Part shown: in pieces, positions 54,762 to 63,681 of the stretch
Layout: each line of letters starts with the position of its first letter
How positions within the stretch are numbered: position 1 is the first letter of the stretch
The notes under the pieces: generated by a model
Database searches by the model: none
What the model saw: only the letters and a program-made list of their open reading frames with translations
Told to the model about the DNA's origin: nothing
Source of the DNA: Abyssogena phaseoliformis symbiont OG214
GTDB lineage: Bacteria; Pseudomonadota; Gammaproteobacteria; PS1; Pseudothioglobaceae
Direction: 5' to 3'
Assembly (NCBI RefSeq): GCF_016592595.1
Contig: NZ_AP012977.1
Location: forward strand, 620,001-684,000
DNA: 64,000 nucleotides
Made by a program: the position numbers and the translations under genes

Positions 54762-55462
54762 TGGCTAAGTAATTTTGTCGGTATTCTTTGAGAATTATTT
54801 CTGTTATGCCAACAAAAGCCTGTATGTTGCTTAGTTGTGTATGATTTCCATTGGCTAGTGTAAATTCTAATTTGTTTTGTTGTGTATTGATGGATTTGAG
54901 CTGTGAATAAGAGCTATCAGCCGATGGTATTGTTTTATCTAAAAAGTCATTAGCCCACTGAACAGCAAACTGAGCGCGAACTGGGTTATAACTAGAGTCA
55001 ATAGCAGTTTTGTCTTTATTGGCAATAACATTGCTAACATACAACGCATCATACAAACTTCTCCAGCGAACATTAATTGCATTTAGCGCAAAGCGCGCAC
55101 TGGAAATTGGCACGACTAATTGTTGCGCTGCAATGATTGCAATTTCATCATCTACATTGTCCACCTGAATCGAAAAATCAGTAGGTTCAGGCAGTAAGTA
55201 GTTGATCTTTTGCAAGAATTGTTTATAGATTGTAAAGTCAAAACTGGATTGATGTTTAATATGCCACTGGTCAATTTTATTTTGTAAGTTGTCACGTGTT
55301 TGCAATAATTGTATATTGCATGCTGTTAACAATGTCTGCCAATGATGAAAAAAAATCATCAGTTTTAATACTTAAACCCGGCATCACTTCTTGGTCTATA
55401 AATTGATATAAATCTTGATTGATGCTTAAATTGTGAATGATTTGATATTGGGTATTCAGCAT
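54727..55462 (-). pseudogene. glcB: Malate synthase G, N-terminal fragment
   Basis: From ATG 55462 the frame reads DLYQFIDQEVMPGLSIKTDDFF, shifts near 55345, and continues HHWQTLL, LLPEPTDFSIQVDNVDDEIA, QLVVPISSARFALNAINVRW and YNPVRAQFA to a stop at 54727. This matches only the first third of malate synthase G (about 720 residues), which condenses glyoxylate with acetyl-CoA. The catalytic TIM barrel is gone; the fragment ends inside the convergent rhodanese remnant, suggesting a deletion joint near 54.75-54.78 kb. Confidence 0.88.
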
Positions 55463-55941
55463 TTGATTTCTTCCTTAATGACAATAATACCGTCTTGGTC
55501 AGCATATAAATAAGCACCAGGCATAAAATCAACACCTGAAAAACTCACTTTTATGTGTTTTTCTCCTATTTTTTTTAACACTTTTTAAAGGATGCACCCC
55601 TAGTGCGCGCACGCTAATTGGCATTGAGTTGATAATTTCAGCATCTCTAATAAATCCATAAATAACAACACCTGCCCAGTGGTTTCTAAATGGCCTTGGC
55701 TGCCAACTGATCGCCCAACATAGCACAACGTTTAGAGCCTCCAGCGTTGACAACCAGTACTTTGTTTTTACCATTAGTGCCTAATACTTCCTTGACCAAT
55801 GAATTGTCCTCAAAACACTTAACTGTTTCAATTTGTCCTGAGAAACTTGTTAAAACGCTATAAGTATGAAGTTGATTTTACGTATTGCACCTCAGGGTGT
55901 AATTTGTCTGATATATCTGCTGTTGTTGGTTGCGTCATCAT
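55456..55941 (-). pseudogene. RraA-family protein, frameshifted
   Basis: The reading starts at ATG 55941 (MMTQPTTADISDKLHPEVQY), shifts near 55870, continues [21 protein letters not shown] and [20 protein letters not shown], shifts again near 55690 to HWAGVVIYGFIRDAEIINS and ALGVHPLKSVKK, and once more near 55570 to the end FMPGAYLYADQDGIIV. This is the RraA/HMG aldolase-like fold; members inhibit RNase E or cleave 4-hydroxy-2-oxoacids. At least three shifts inactivate it. Its last bases overlap the glcB start, so both were in one operon. Confidence 0.82.
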
Positions 55942-55955
55942 TTTGTATTATAAAT

Positions 55956-57674
55956 TTAAGACATTCTGTCTTCAGGTTTGTAAGGGTAATAATCTTTAGC
56001 ATTTCCCTGTCTAAGGTTGTCTTGTATTGTTTGCCAATAGTTAACATCCAGTAATTTTTTATAATGCTGGTTAAATATCTGTCTATTTTTACGATCAAAA
56101 AACATAAAAAATTTAAACTCTTCTGGAAACACATCATTTGGACCTAGGTAATACCAAGGTTCAGATGCCATTTCATCTTTTTCATATTTAGCATTTGTAA
56201 TTTTTCTAAAAACAGGACTATTCATTGATATTATTTCATCGTAATCATAAAAAACCACTCGATTTTGTCGAGTCACGTCAAAAATTTTAGTGAGCATATC
56301 CCCAGGAAAAATGTTAATATTAATAAGCTCATCAATGGCGCTGCCATAATCATTAATAATATGCTTTAATTGCTTATCATTTGCATTGTTGATGTATAGG
56401 TTTAACGGTATCATTTTATTTTCCATATACAGGTTTCTTAATAATCAAAAGATCTCCTTCTATAGAGATGCTAGAGCCCACTTTATCAGTCAACTCTTTT
56501 AATAAATCCGAGCCTAAATCACGAATGGGAAATGCCACATTGGAAAACTCCCAAGTATCGGCCAAACGTCCAATTCTACAATGGCTTTTAACAAAGAAAT
56601 ATTTATCTTTAACCTTTTTTGGTGTGCTTGATTTAGAAGGTGTAAATTTATCGTTAATCACTTTAAAAACATAAGGAAACATGGGAAAAGTGAATACGGT
56701 CATTACCATGCCTTTGATGCCTGGCGCAATAATTAACTTTTCATCGGTGTCACCTTTAGAGTATTTTAAAAATGTTCTATAAAGCAAAGTCTTACCATGT
56801 TTGTGCAAGCCAATTGCGCTGTACAGATCTGCTTTAGTTTTAGTAAGTAAGATTGATTTTCTAAAATCAACAATCGCAGCAGGGTAGTGGGTGTTGATAA
56901 AAAATATGACCTTGAGAAGCTAAAAATCATAGAAATGCTACTAACATTTGTTAATAAAGCATCCACATATAAGCCAGTTTTTTCATCATTAAGAATGGCA
57001 ATTAACAAAGGGTGAGAGGTGTTATTGTGTGAAACAATTTTGCCGATTAGGTAACTTGCTTTTCTTCTAAAAAACGGTGAACTAATTACTTGAATTTCAC
57101 AAGACTGCCCCTCTAAAAAATTTGTTTGTTTAATGAGCTGTTTTGCTAACCTTTGTGCATCACGATCAATATTTTCATAGTTTTTATTAAAAGAAAAACT
57201 GTTTAGAATTGATTTGGTGATTTCTTCAAGATTTTTATCTTTAATATAATAACCGGCGATAACTGGGTTGCCTATGTCAATAAATGTTGTAGAAACACCT
57301 GGTCTTACAAAAATAAAGTTATTGTTATAAAAGCGTTTATCAAACAAACGACAAAACACCGAATTGTAAAAAGTTTCTGCCAGTTCAGGCTGATTGTAAG
57401 TGGAAATTAAGTTGATATAGGCAAGTTTGGTATTTACCCATAAAATTTCATCAAACTGGCTGATATTAATGCTTTTTTCAATGTCCTAACAATTTTTTTT
57501 AACTTGTTTGTCGTAGAAATATATTCTTTGTTTTGAGTCTTTTAATAATTGCACCCACTGCCTTTTTTCAAAGCATTTTTTTGCACGTACAGAACTTTCT
57601 GTAAAAACCTTGTAATGCACTTCAAAGCCACTCAGTATTTTTTGTGCAGTGATTGTTGAAAGATTATTTTCCAT
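55956..57674 (-). pseudogene. aceK: Isocitrate dehydrogenase kinase/phosphatase, broken
   Basis: AceK phosphorylates isocitrate dehydrogenase, sending isocitrate to the glyoxylate shunt. The four blocks together span 573 codons, near full length. From 57674 the frame (ILSGFEVHYKVF) meets an in-frame TAG at 57486-57488 and continues QFDEILWVNTKLAYINLIS and VRPGVSTTFIDI. A shift in the A6 run at 56899-56904 leads to KLIIAPGIKGMVMTVFTFP and ADTWEFSNVAFP. A second near 56420 leads to NIFPGDMLTKIFDVTR and GPNDVFPEEF. Landmark motifs are all there, so the loss is recent. Confidence 0.9.
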
Positions 57675-57815
57675 GGGATCATCATTCGACTTGTGTTAGT
57701 TTGCTTAATTTATCACCTAGTTGTCTACATTCAGACACATCCAAGCAAATTCAAAGCTTTAAATTTGTGCCTTCTCTGTTGAACCTGTTAAGGCGGCTAC
57801 TGAAGATACACCACC

Positions 57816-59024
57816 TTAAATAACGGTAGTAACATCATCAAAATAACCTGCCCCAACTTCTTGTTGATGAGAGACAAATGTATAGCCTTTTTCTGCTGCT
57901 GAAAATTCAGGCTCCTGAACTTTTTCAACATAATACTTCATGCCTTCGCCTTGAGCATACTTATGAGCAAGTTCAAATATGTTATGCCACATATTATGAA
58001 TACCAGCCAAAGTGATGAATTGATACTTATACCCCATGGCAGCAACATCCTCTTGAAAGGAGGCTATTTGACTATCGGTTAAATTCTTTTTCCAATTGAA
58101 CGAAGGCGAGCAGTTGTATGCCAGTAGTTGTTCTGGATTGTCAGCCAATACTGCTTGAATAAATTCACGAGCAAAACCTAAATCTGGCTTTCCAGTTTCA
58201 CACCATACTAAATCAGCATATGGTGCGTATGAAACGCCACGTGAAATGGCTTGTTCGAGACCATTTTTAACAATATAAAACCCTTCTGGGATGCGTTTTC
58301 CAGTCACAAATCTTTCATCTCTGGAATCTACATCAGACGTTAATAGATTTGCCGCTTCAGCATTGGTTCGTGCTAATATAATCGTAGGAATGCCCATTAC
58401 GTCTACTGCTAAGTGTGCTGAGGTGAGTTTTTGAATCGCTTCTTGAGTGGGGACTAGAACCTTACTACCCATGTGTCCACATTTCTTAACCAAAGCCAGT
58501 TGGTCTTCAAAATGAGCCGCTGCTGCACCATTAGTAATCATATTTTTCATAAACTCATAAGCATTTAATACACCGCTAAAACCAGCTTCAGCATCAGCAA
58601 TAATAGGTAGAAAATAATCAACATATTCTTGATCGTTTTGATTAATACCTTTTGCCCACTGAATTTCATCAGCACGCTTAAAAGTATTGTTAATGCAACG
58701 TACCATTGTTGGCACTGAGTCATACGCATACAAGGACTGATCAGGTTGGCAAGTTTCTGATGTATTTCCATCAGCAGCAACTTGCCAACCTGATAAATAA
58801 ATTGCTTCAATGCCTGCTTTTGCTTGACCTGCTGTGATTGCACTCATACAATTAACATAACCTTTTTTAGAAGAGCCGTTAATCAGTTTCCATAATTTTT
58901 CGGCACCTAGTCGTGCATAAGTATATTCAGGTTGTATAGAGCCCCGTAGGTGTACAACGTCTTGCGCATCATAAGCGTGTTTCACATTTTTCCAATGTGG
59001 ATTCTCAGCCCAGTCTTTTGTCAA
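57816..59024 (-). CDS. aceA: Isocitrate lyase, eroded at both ends
   Basis: Isocitrate lyase splits isocitrate to succinate and glyoxylate. The 402-residue frame contains the catalytic KKCGHMGSK, NCSPSFNWKKNL and HQQEVGAGYFDD. Three defects show. The frame can only start at TTG 59024, because an in-frame TAG (59034-59036) cuts off residues resembling the family N-terminus (STNRQE). Four residues are missing at ITAGQ/AKAGIEA, where relatives read GGQALQQAKAGIEA. A TAA at 57816-57818 replaces a glutamine codon; the tail ALTGSTEKAQI remains readable to 57759. It is probably a young pseudogene, though residual activity cannot be ruled out. Confidence 0.88.
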   Translation of the reverse strand: MTKDWAENPHWKNVKHAYDAQDVVHLRGSIQPEYTYARLGAEKLWKLINGSSKKGYVNCMSAITAGQAKAGIEAIYLSGWQVAADGNTSETCQPDQSLYAYDSVPTMVRCINNTFKRADEIQWAKGINQNDQEYVDYFLPIIADAEAGFSGVLNAYEFMKNMITNGAAAAHFEDQLALVKKCGHMGSKVLVPTQEAIQKLTSAHLAVDVMGIPTIILARTNAEAANLLTSDVDSRDERFVTGKRIPEGFYIVKNGLEQAISRGVSYAPYADLVWCETGKPDLGFAREFIQAVLADNPEQLLAYNCSPSFNWKKNLTDSQIASFQEDVAAMGYKYQFITLAGIHNMWHNIFELAHKYAQGEGMKYYVEKVQEPEFSAAEKGYTFVSHQQEVGAGYFDDVTTVI

Positions 59025-59171
59025 TGCATCTGCCTACTCTTGTCTATTTGTGGAAATCTCCCAGTGTTATTTTTAAAATGGTTTTTTATACGTTTGTTTC
59101 AAAAGTCAATCATACATAGACGGTTTGAATTTAAGGTTGTTTTTTCACTATATAGTTTATTATTTCATAAT

Positions 59172-59762
59172 ATGAAAAAAATGATTGCGATAGAAAAAAG
59201 TTTGTACATTTTTTCTATGGATGAACCCATGTTAAGTTTGAAAGAAACTTGTACCAGAGTAGAATTTAACCCCTCAACCCCACGTATCGAATATTGCAAA
59301 CTTTAGCTGATTATGGCTATGTTGTACGCACTGTAGACAAAAACTATTGCATTGGCACGCAGCCTTTATTTTTAAGTGCCATTTATAAAAATACCAATAA
59401 TTTAGCCCAAATTAGACCTATTGTTGACGGCATTCGGGATGCTTGCGATGAAACGGCCTCGTTTTTTATTGAAGAAGATAATCATTGTATTTGTTTATAT
59501 CGCGCTCATTCTTTTGGCCTATGGTCAGCGTAAAAACAATCCCAATGGCTTTTTCAAAAATATTCGTGATAAAGGTTATTATGTTTCAGTTAATGAACAT
59601 AATATTTCTTTGTTTGCAATTTCGATACCAGTTATTGCTGATAATGGTCATTTTGTGGGGGCATTAACCGTATCTAGGCCTATTAGTCGTTTTAGCGACA
59701 TAAGGCAGAAAGAATTATTATCATTGCTAACCAAATATGTGCGCAATATTCACATGCCTTGA
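59172..59762 (+). pseudogene. IclR-family transcriptional regulator, frameshifted
   Basis: Divergent from aceA. From ATG 59172 the winged-helix part reads AIEKSLYIFS and EPMLSLKETCTRVEFNPST. A shift near 59281 gives YRILQTLADYGYVVRTVDK and NYCIGTQPLFLSAIY, and another near 59510 gives GYYVSVNEHNISLFAISIPV and the C-terminal effector domain to TGA at 59762. IclR-type proteins commonly repress glyoxylate-shunt operons, so this was probably the local regulator. Its end overlaps the rlmB 3' end by 36 bases. Confidence 0.82.
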
Positions 59763-60509
59763 GTCTAATAAAAGGCGCTGTCTATTTACCTCAAAGAGTG
59801 TCACTCCTGTGGCGACAGACACGTTTAAACTCTCCACCTTGCCTTGCATGGGAATTTTAGCCAATTGATCGCAAGATTGTTTGGTTAGCCTTCTAAGACC
59901 AGAGCCTTCAGCGCCCATAATGATAGCGTTTGGGGTGGTTAAATCTATTTGATAAATAGAGGTATTGGCCGAGCCATCCAAGCCGATTACCCAAATATTT
60001 TGTTGTTGTAGTGCTTTAATGGTGCGTGACAAATTGGTCACTTGAAAAATTTTTAGCTGGTTAAGCGCACCTGCGGAAGTCTTATGTACCAGTGCGTTAA
60101 TAGGTGCTGAACCATCTTTATTAATGACCACACAATCAACCCCAGCTGCATTAGCACTGCGCAAGCAAGCGCCTAAATTTCTAGGGTCTTGAATAGAATC
60201 AAGTATTAAAATTAAACCAGTATTATTTAATTTAGACATATAAGAGATTAATTCGTCTTGGTTGGGCAGGGCAGGTAATAATATTTCAGCAGCAACGCCT
60301 TGGTGGGGTTGATGATTGCTTAATTTATCTAGTTGAATTTTGGTGCACTGCTGAACACTAATACCAAAATTGTTAAACTCGGAGGCGAGGGTGTTTAAGC
60401 GTTTATCACATCGTTTACTTAATGTAAAAACCTTAATAAAGCATTCAGGATTGGACTCTAACTGTGCTTGAACAGCGTGAAAGCCAGTGATAATAATTGA
60501 TTTTGACAT
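59727..60509 (-). CDS. rlmB: 23S rRNA (guanosine-2'-O)-methyltransferase RlmB
   Basis: SpoU/TrmH-type methyltransferase acting on G2251 of 23S rRNA. The 260-residue protein has an N-terminal substrate-binding domain (about 1-75) and the knotted SAM domain with LDSIQDPRNLGACLRSA (about 103), MGAEGSGLRRLT and LNVSVATGVTLFEVNRQR near the end. About 14 residues (LLLDSRHVNIAHIFG) follow the usual end and read into the antisense of the iclR remnant, suggesting loss of the original stop. surA lies 1 base upstream. Confidence 0.94.
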   Translation of the reverse strand: MSKSIIITGFHAVQAQLESNPECFIKVFTLSKRCDKRLNTLASEFNNFGISVQQCTKIQLDKLSNHQPHQGVAAEILLPALPNQDELISYMSKLNNTGLILILDSIQDPRNLGACLRSANAAGVDCVVINKDGSAPINALVHKTSAGALNQLKIFQVTNLSRTIKALQQQNIWVIGLDGSANTSIYQIDLTTPNAIIMGAEGSGLRRLTKQSCDQLAKIPMQGKVESLNVSVATGVTLFEVNRQRLLLDSRHVNIAHIFG

Positions 60510-61331
60510 CTACAGCTTACTGTCAAAAATTTCAACATAAGCTTCTTCCCCTAATTTTTTTATCCAGTTATTAAAATCTTTTTGACGTACTAATTTAGCT
60601 TTAAGTTCAATTAAGTCGTTATCAACATTATGCTTGTCAATAATTTTAACAATTCTCCAGACTTGTCCTATTTTAAATGGCTGTGATAAACCACCTACTG
60701 AAAGGTTTTTCAAGTTCTGTTGAAAAATTTCTGGCAATTTTAATAGATCAAGCCAATCAGATTCGCCACCATTTTTATAAGAAGCATCCTGCGAGTGAAG
60801 TTTTGCTAAAGTAGAGAATGAATCGCCTTTGTTAATTTTCTCACTTAGGTTAATTAAGAAGTCCTTAATCAGACTATCTTTTGATCGCAACAATGAGTCT
60901 GCTTGATCAACAGAATTAACGGTGATTTGTGCAATTTTTATTTGTTGTTTTAACTTATTTGAATGATTAGGGGTTTTGAGCAATTGCTTGGTTATTTCAG
61001 CCTCAGTAAGCTTAATATTAAGATTTTCAACAATAAATTGTCTAAGATCTTCTAGCGATAAACTCTGTTTTACATGGTCAATAACTTCATCAAATTTAGG
61101 TAGAGATTGTAATTGCATTAAGCTTAAATCATTATTTGAGGCAATGTTGCTTAGCATGCTATTAATCACATTTGCTTTTGGTGTAATGTTTAGTTGCTTA
61201 ATTTTCTGTAATTGCAAAATTAAATCTATTTGTTGATTGACCAAGTCAGCATTAACAATGGCAATAATGCTGTTAGGCGTGGCAAATGTATTCAATGAAA
61301 ATGCACAAATTAATAGTAAAAATTTTTTCAT
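60510..61331 (-). CDS. surA: SurA-like periplasmic peptidyl-prolyl isomerase, short form
   Basis: A 273-residue periplasmic protein with a signal peptide (MKKFLLLICAFSLNTFA), an N-terminal SurA chaperone-like helical domain (IIAIVNADLVNQQ) and one parvulin domain (about 135-240: KIAQITVNSVDQAD, FSTLAKLHSQDASYKNGGESDWL). E. coli SurA (428 residues) has two parvulin domains; only one is here. Position next to lptD supports SurA rather than another PPIase. It starts one base after the lptD stop (TAAAATG); a longer start at 61346 is less likely. Confidence 0.85.
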   Translation of the reverse strand: MKKFLLLICAFSLNTFATPNSIIAIVNADLVNQQIDLILQLQKIKQLNITPKANVINSMLSNIASNNDLSLMQLQSLPKFDEVIDHVKQSLSLEDLRQFIVENLNIKLTEAEITKQLLKTPNHSNKLKQQIKIAQITVNSVDQADSLLRSKDSLIKDFLINLSEKINKGDSFSTLAKLHSQDASYKNGGESDWLDLLKLPEIFQQNLKNLSVGGLSQPFKIGQVWRIVKIIDKHNVDNDLIELKAKLVRQKDFNNWIKKLGEEAYVEIFDSKL

Positions 61332-61332
61332 T

Positions 61333-63540
61333 TTAAAAATCATCAAGATTAGCTAAGTAATTAGGTACATTTTCTTCTAGGCGTTTGTATAAGCTTGAAG
61401 AGGTGGTGGCCAATCCTTTGAGCACCACCTCAAACTTGGTTACATAATCATAATCATTGCCACTAACATGTTCTTTAAAGTGTACTAAACGCACCGCCCA
61501 ACAGCAAGATTCATAAGTAATGCCTGTGGTTTCTTTGTTAGTAATTGAATCACTAATGGATCGATTAATACCCGCAAATACATGTATTTGCTGTGTTAGT
61601 GGATAGGCACCATATAATTCAGCTGATTTTTTGCCATTATCGTCATGATGTGCTAAAGTTAAAAACTTTCTAGGGTTTAGAATGTAGCCAACCGAACTAT
61701 TGCGTTTGCTTATTTTATTGGTTTTTTGGTTGTATTGTAATGAATTATTAAAAGCAAAATCACGCATTGTTAAATTAGCCGACATGGCAATATTAGAATA
61801 TTTTCTTTGGCTAACCAAGGTGCCATTACTGTTCATGCCTATGTCATCAAATCGGTATGCTTGAGCTATTTTTAAACTTAAATAAGTATCGCCCGTTTCT
61901 TCATCAATAAAATCTGATTCAAGACCAAAGGCAAGGTCATTGGCACTGGCAATTCTATCAATACCTGTGAATTTTTGCCCTGAAAACAGACCTTCATATG
62001 AATCATTTTTATCATCTGAATCAAAATTAGGCAGTGCACTTTGGTCTTTTTTAGGTGTGTAATTGTAAGCCAGTCTTGGGGTTAAGGTTTGGGTTAAATT
62101 TGTACCAAATAAGGATATTTTCCTTTCTAAAAATAATTTAGAATCAAGATTAAAACTAGCAATATTACGTTTTTGATTAGCAACATCATCCATCGTGTAA
62201 TCGGTTGTTGATAAATTCAAACTTGGGGTGAGGGAGTAGTTATTAGTCTTTATTGAGCGGCTAAATTTTGCTTGTGCGTAAGTACGCATTCCAGTTTTAT
62301 TGGTTATGGTATTTGAGTTTTTGTGTGTAAATTTGGTACTAACCAATGATAAATTAACATGACGCCCGCTCAAGCCTCCTTTATAGCCCTTGTTAATAGA
62401 TAATTCTGGTGCGCGCGTGTACGAGGCACTACCATTATTAATGAGTTGTTCCGACTCGGCAAATAAAAACATGGTTAAATTTTGCTTTTGATCTTTATAA
62501 GACAAATCAATATGAGATTGTAATTCTGAATCTGAAGTGTTGCTATGAACAATTTCTTTAAAATAATCTGAATCTGACACTCGATTGGTAACAATACTTA
62601 AATCAGTTTTGGCATTAAGTGATAAATCTAATTTTGAATTTAATAGCCAGCGCCTATTGTTGGTAATTTTATCTTTATTTAAATAATGACCTTCAATTTC
62701 AAAATGCCCATCATCCAAGTACTTATTATTAATAAGTTGACGATATTTGCCCTCAAGTACACTGCCGCGACTTGACAGCTGGTTAAGTGTTAAAAGAAAA
62801 TCACGATCAGGGGCAATATTAAAGTAATAAGGAATTCTAACTTGGTAGTTGTTGCCCTTGTCAGTGTCTGATTCATTATAACCACCAAATGCTGGCGCTA
62901 AAAATCCAGAGCCACGACCTTCCAACACCCATTCATGATGGGGAGAATAAAAAATAGGCACACCTAAAAACTCAATAGTAACATCTTCTGCCACACCCTT
63001 ATTTGTTGAAGAATTTAATGTAATTTTGTCAGCCTTCATTTGCCAGTCAGAATTACCAAGTGGGCATAAACTATAGCTACCTGAGCTAAATACTTGCTTA
63101 GTACCATCATTAGTTACAACTTTAGCGCGACCATTTATCCTTGAATTAGGGTAGTGAAATTTGACCTGATTTAATGTTGAGAGAGTCACTTCGCCTTGTT
63201 TTTTAACCACAGCCTTATCACCAGTCAGCATAAGCTCGTTATCTTGAAATTTAACATGACCAGTTGCTATAGATGCTTTACTGGACTTGTTAATACTGAT
63301 TTCATCAGCACCTAAAAAATAAGTACTTGAATTTAATGAAACATTACCTTTTAAGAGGTAATTACCATCTTTAATAACTTCACTATAATCCGCCTGAACA
63401 TCGAGATCTTTGGTCTTGTCTGAAAGGATTTGTTTCGGGAAAAGTAAGGCATTGTTTTGACAATTTAATACTAAGCTTTCGGAGTTAATAGTACTAGATA
63501 GTAGGGTAAATAATGAATAAAGAGCTAATTGCTTTTTCAT
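61333..63540 (-). CDS. lptD: LPS assembly protein LptD
   Basis: Outer-membrane translocon that inserts LPS into the outer leaflet. From ATG 63540 the protein has 735 residues: a signal peptide (MKKQLALYSLFTLLSSTINS), a beta-jellyroll OstA domain (about 45-180) and a C-terminal barrel. Cysteines occur in LVLNCQNN, YSLCPLGN and near the end in YESCCWAV, matching the family pattern of interdomain disulphides. The longer start at 63591 would add 17 residues before the signal. It needs SurA/BamA, which are also kept. Confidence 0.94.
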   Translation of the reverse strand: MKKQLALYSLFTLLSSTINSESLVLNCQNNALLFPKQILSDKTKDLDVQADYSEVIKDGNYLLKGNVSLNSSTYFLGADEISINKSSKASIATGHVKFQDNELMLTGDKAVVKKQGEVTLSTLNQVKFHYPNSRINGRAKVVTNDGTKQVFSSGSYSLCPLGNSDWQMKADKITLNSSTNKGVAEDVTIEFLGVPIFYSPHHEWVLEGRGSGFLAPAFGGYNESDTDKGNNYQVRIPYYFNIAPDRDFLLTLNQLSSRGSVLEGKYRQLINNKYLDDGHFEIEGHYLNKDKITNNRRWLLNSKLDLSLNAKTDLSIVTNRVSDSDYFKEIVHSNTSDSELQSHIDLSYKDQKQNLTMFLFAESEQLINNGSASYTRAPELSINKGYKGGLSGRHVNLSLVSTKFTHKNSNTITNKTGMRTYAQAKFSRSIKTNNYSLTPSLNLSTTDYTMDDVANQKRNIASFNLDSKLFLERKISLFGTNLTQTLTPRLAYNYTPKKDQSALPNFDSDDKNDSYEGLFSGQKFTGIDRIASANDLAFGLESDFIDEETGDTYLSLKIAQAYRFDDIGMNSNGTLVSQRKYSNIAMSANLTMRDFAFNNSLQYNQKTNKISKRNSSVGYILNPRKFLTLAHHDDNGKKSAELYGAYPLTQQIHVFAGINRSISDSITNKETTGITYESCCWAVRLVHFKEHVSGNDYDYVTKFEVVLKGLATTSSSLYKRLEENVPNYLANLDDF

Positions 63541-63681
63541 GGTGGTTGTGTATTTTCTTAAATTTTGCCATTTTAACATTATATACCGCAATAATAGATT
63601 GCTTATTAATTACATAAGCTTGCTTTAGTTTGGGTAAAATAAACTCTGATTTTCATTATAATTTGGACACACGTAAATAAA

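Noticed and set aside
55529-55774. An 81-residue hypothetical protein
   Set aside because: Its centre (HWAGVVIYGFIRDAEIINS) is the RraA fold; both ends are out-of-frame readings.
55956-57674. Four independent hypothetical proteins on the minus strand
   Set aside because: In order they rebuild AceK over its normal length, with two frameshifts and one stop.
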